Of a stretch of 5,527 bases of DNA, positions 5,302 through 5,527 are shown one piece after another. The notes beneath the pieces are model-generated. The model searched no databases. It saw only the letters and a program-made list of their open reading frames with translations, and was not told the DNA's origin. Numbering within the stretch: position 1 is the first letter of the stretch; every line of letters starts with the position of its first letter. This stretch comes from an uncultured Treponema sp. Lineage in GTDB: Bacteria > Spirochaetota > Spirochaetia > Treponematales > Treponemataceae. The position numbers and the translations under genes were made by a program. The DNA is taken from the NCBI GenBank assembly GCA_937890485.1, contig CALBXN010000136.1, positions 1 to 5,527 of the forward strand, read 5' to 3'.

Positions 5302-5527
5302 CAGACAACGCACTGGACTCTGCAATAGCAAAGCTTGTTGATTATGCAAAAGCTAAGAAACAGATAACTTGGGAGGAATTAAATGAGTTATTATCTCCTG
5401 AGCTTATCAAAGATTCCGAAAAAATGTCAAAAATTTATAATTCACTTCAAGAAAACAGCATTCTTTTTGTAGAAGATGATGGAATTGATGATGAAGACGT
5501 GTTAGATGATGATGTTGAAGATGATGA
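5298..5527 (+). CDS. rpoD: RNA polymerase primary sigma factor RpoD, N-terminus (3' truncated)
   Basis: ATG at 5298 overlaps the dnaG stop (ATGA) and is preceded by AAGGA (5284-5288) 9 nt upstream. The 76 visible residues match sigma region 1.1: IAKLVDYAKAKKQITWEELNELL is followed by SPELIK and a helix ending IYNSLQENSILFVEDD. This is the fold that keeps free sigma from binding promoters. Residues 59-76 are almost entirely Asp and Glu, the usual acidic linker after region 1.1 and here rather dense. Position immediately downstream of dnaG is the classic arrangement for the housekeeping sigma factor. The conserved regions 1.2 to 4 lie outside the window, so the assignment rests on region 1.1 and context. 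Confidence 0.9.
   Translation, partial: MTDNALDSAIAKLVDYAKAKKQITWEELNELLSPELIKDSEKMSKIYNSLQENSILFVEDDGIDDEDVLDDDVEDD

Overview
The window is AT-rich (roughly 30% GC from lines I counted by hand) and carries housekeeping genes, all on the + strand. Gene content and order (mltG, dnaG and rpoD tightly packed, with an XseB-like ORF, an MBL hydrolase and a YkgJ-type cysteine-cluster gene upstream) suggest a spirochaete, most likely a low-GC Treponema or close relative. This placement rests on recalled gene order and protein style, not on a search.

Layout. Positions 1-98 hold the 3' end of an unidentified membrane-protein gene. A short gap with a strong ribosome binding site leads to a monofunctional AroH-class chorismate mutase (127-504). 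Positions 505-592 hold no gene: A-tracts resembling an UP element, then a strong sigma-70-type promoter (TTGACA, 17 bp, TATATT) whose spacer contains nine consecutive T. It drives tRNA-Thr(UGU) and tRNA-Tyr(GUA), and the transcript ends at a near-perfect intrinsic terminator (781-812). After a 43-bp gap comes a second packed run: a YkgJ-type CxxCxxCC protein starting at TTG (856), an MBL-fold metallohydrolase (1315), a small XseB-like protein (2266), the endolytic transglycosylase MltG (2450), DNA primase DnaG (3496) and the start of the primary sigma factor RpoD (5298, running off the window). Gaps in this run are 3 and 12 bp, followed by overlaps of 11, 1 and 4 bp, so it looks like one translationally coupled operon.

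How they fit together. The final three genes link peptidoglycan strand termination (MltG), replication priming (DnaG) and housekeeping transcription (RpoD). This resembles the macromolecular-synthesis operon of other bacteria, but with mltG directly upstream of dnaG instead of rpsU. The chorismate mutase feeds Phe/Tyr synthesis and sits upstream of the tRNA-Tyr unit, but no regulatory link is visible.

I saw no mobile element, CRISPR array, defence system or other clearly new system. The most notable departures from the norm are in the tRNAs: a C where U55 is expected in the T-loop of tRNA-Tyr, and a U-U mismatch in the anticodon stem of tRNA-Thr. The T9 tract in the tRNA promoter spacer is also worth a look.
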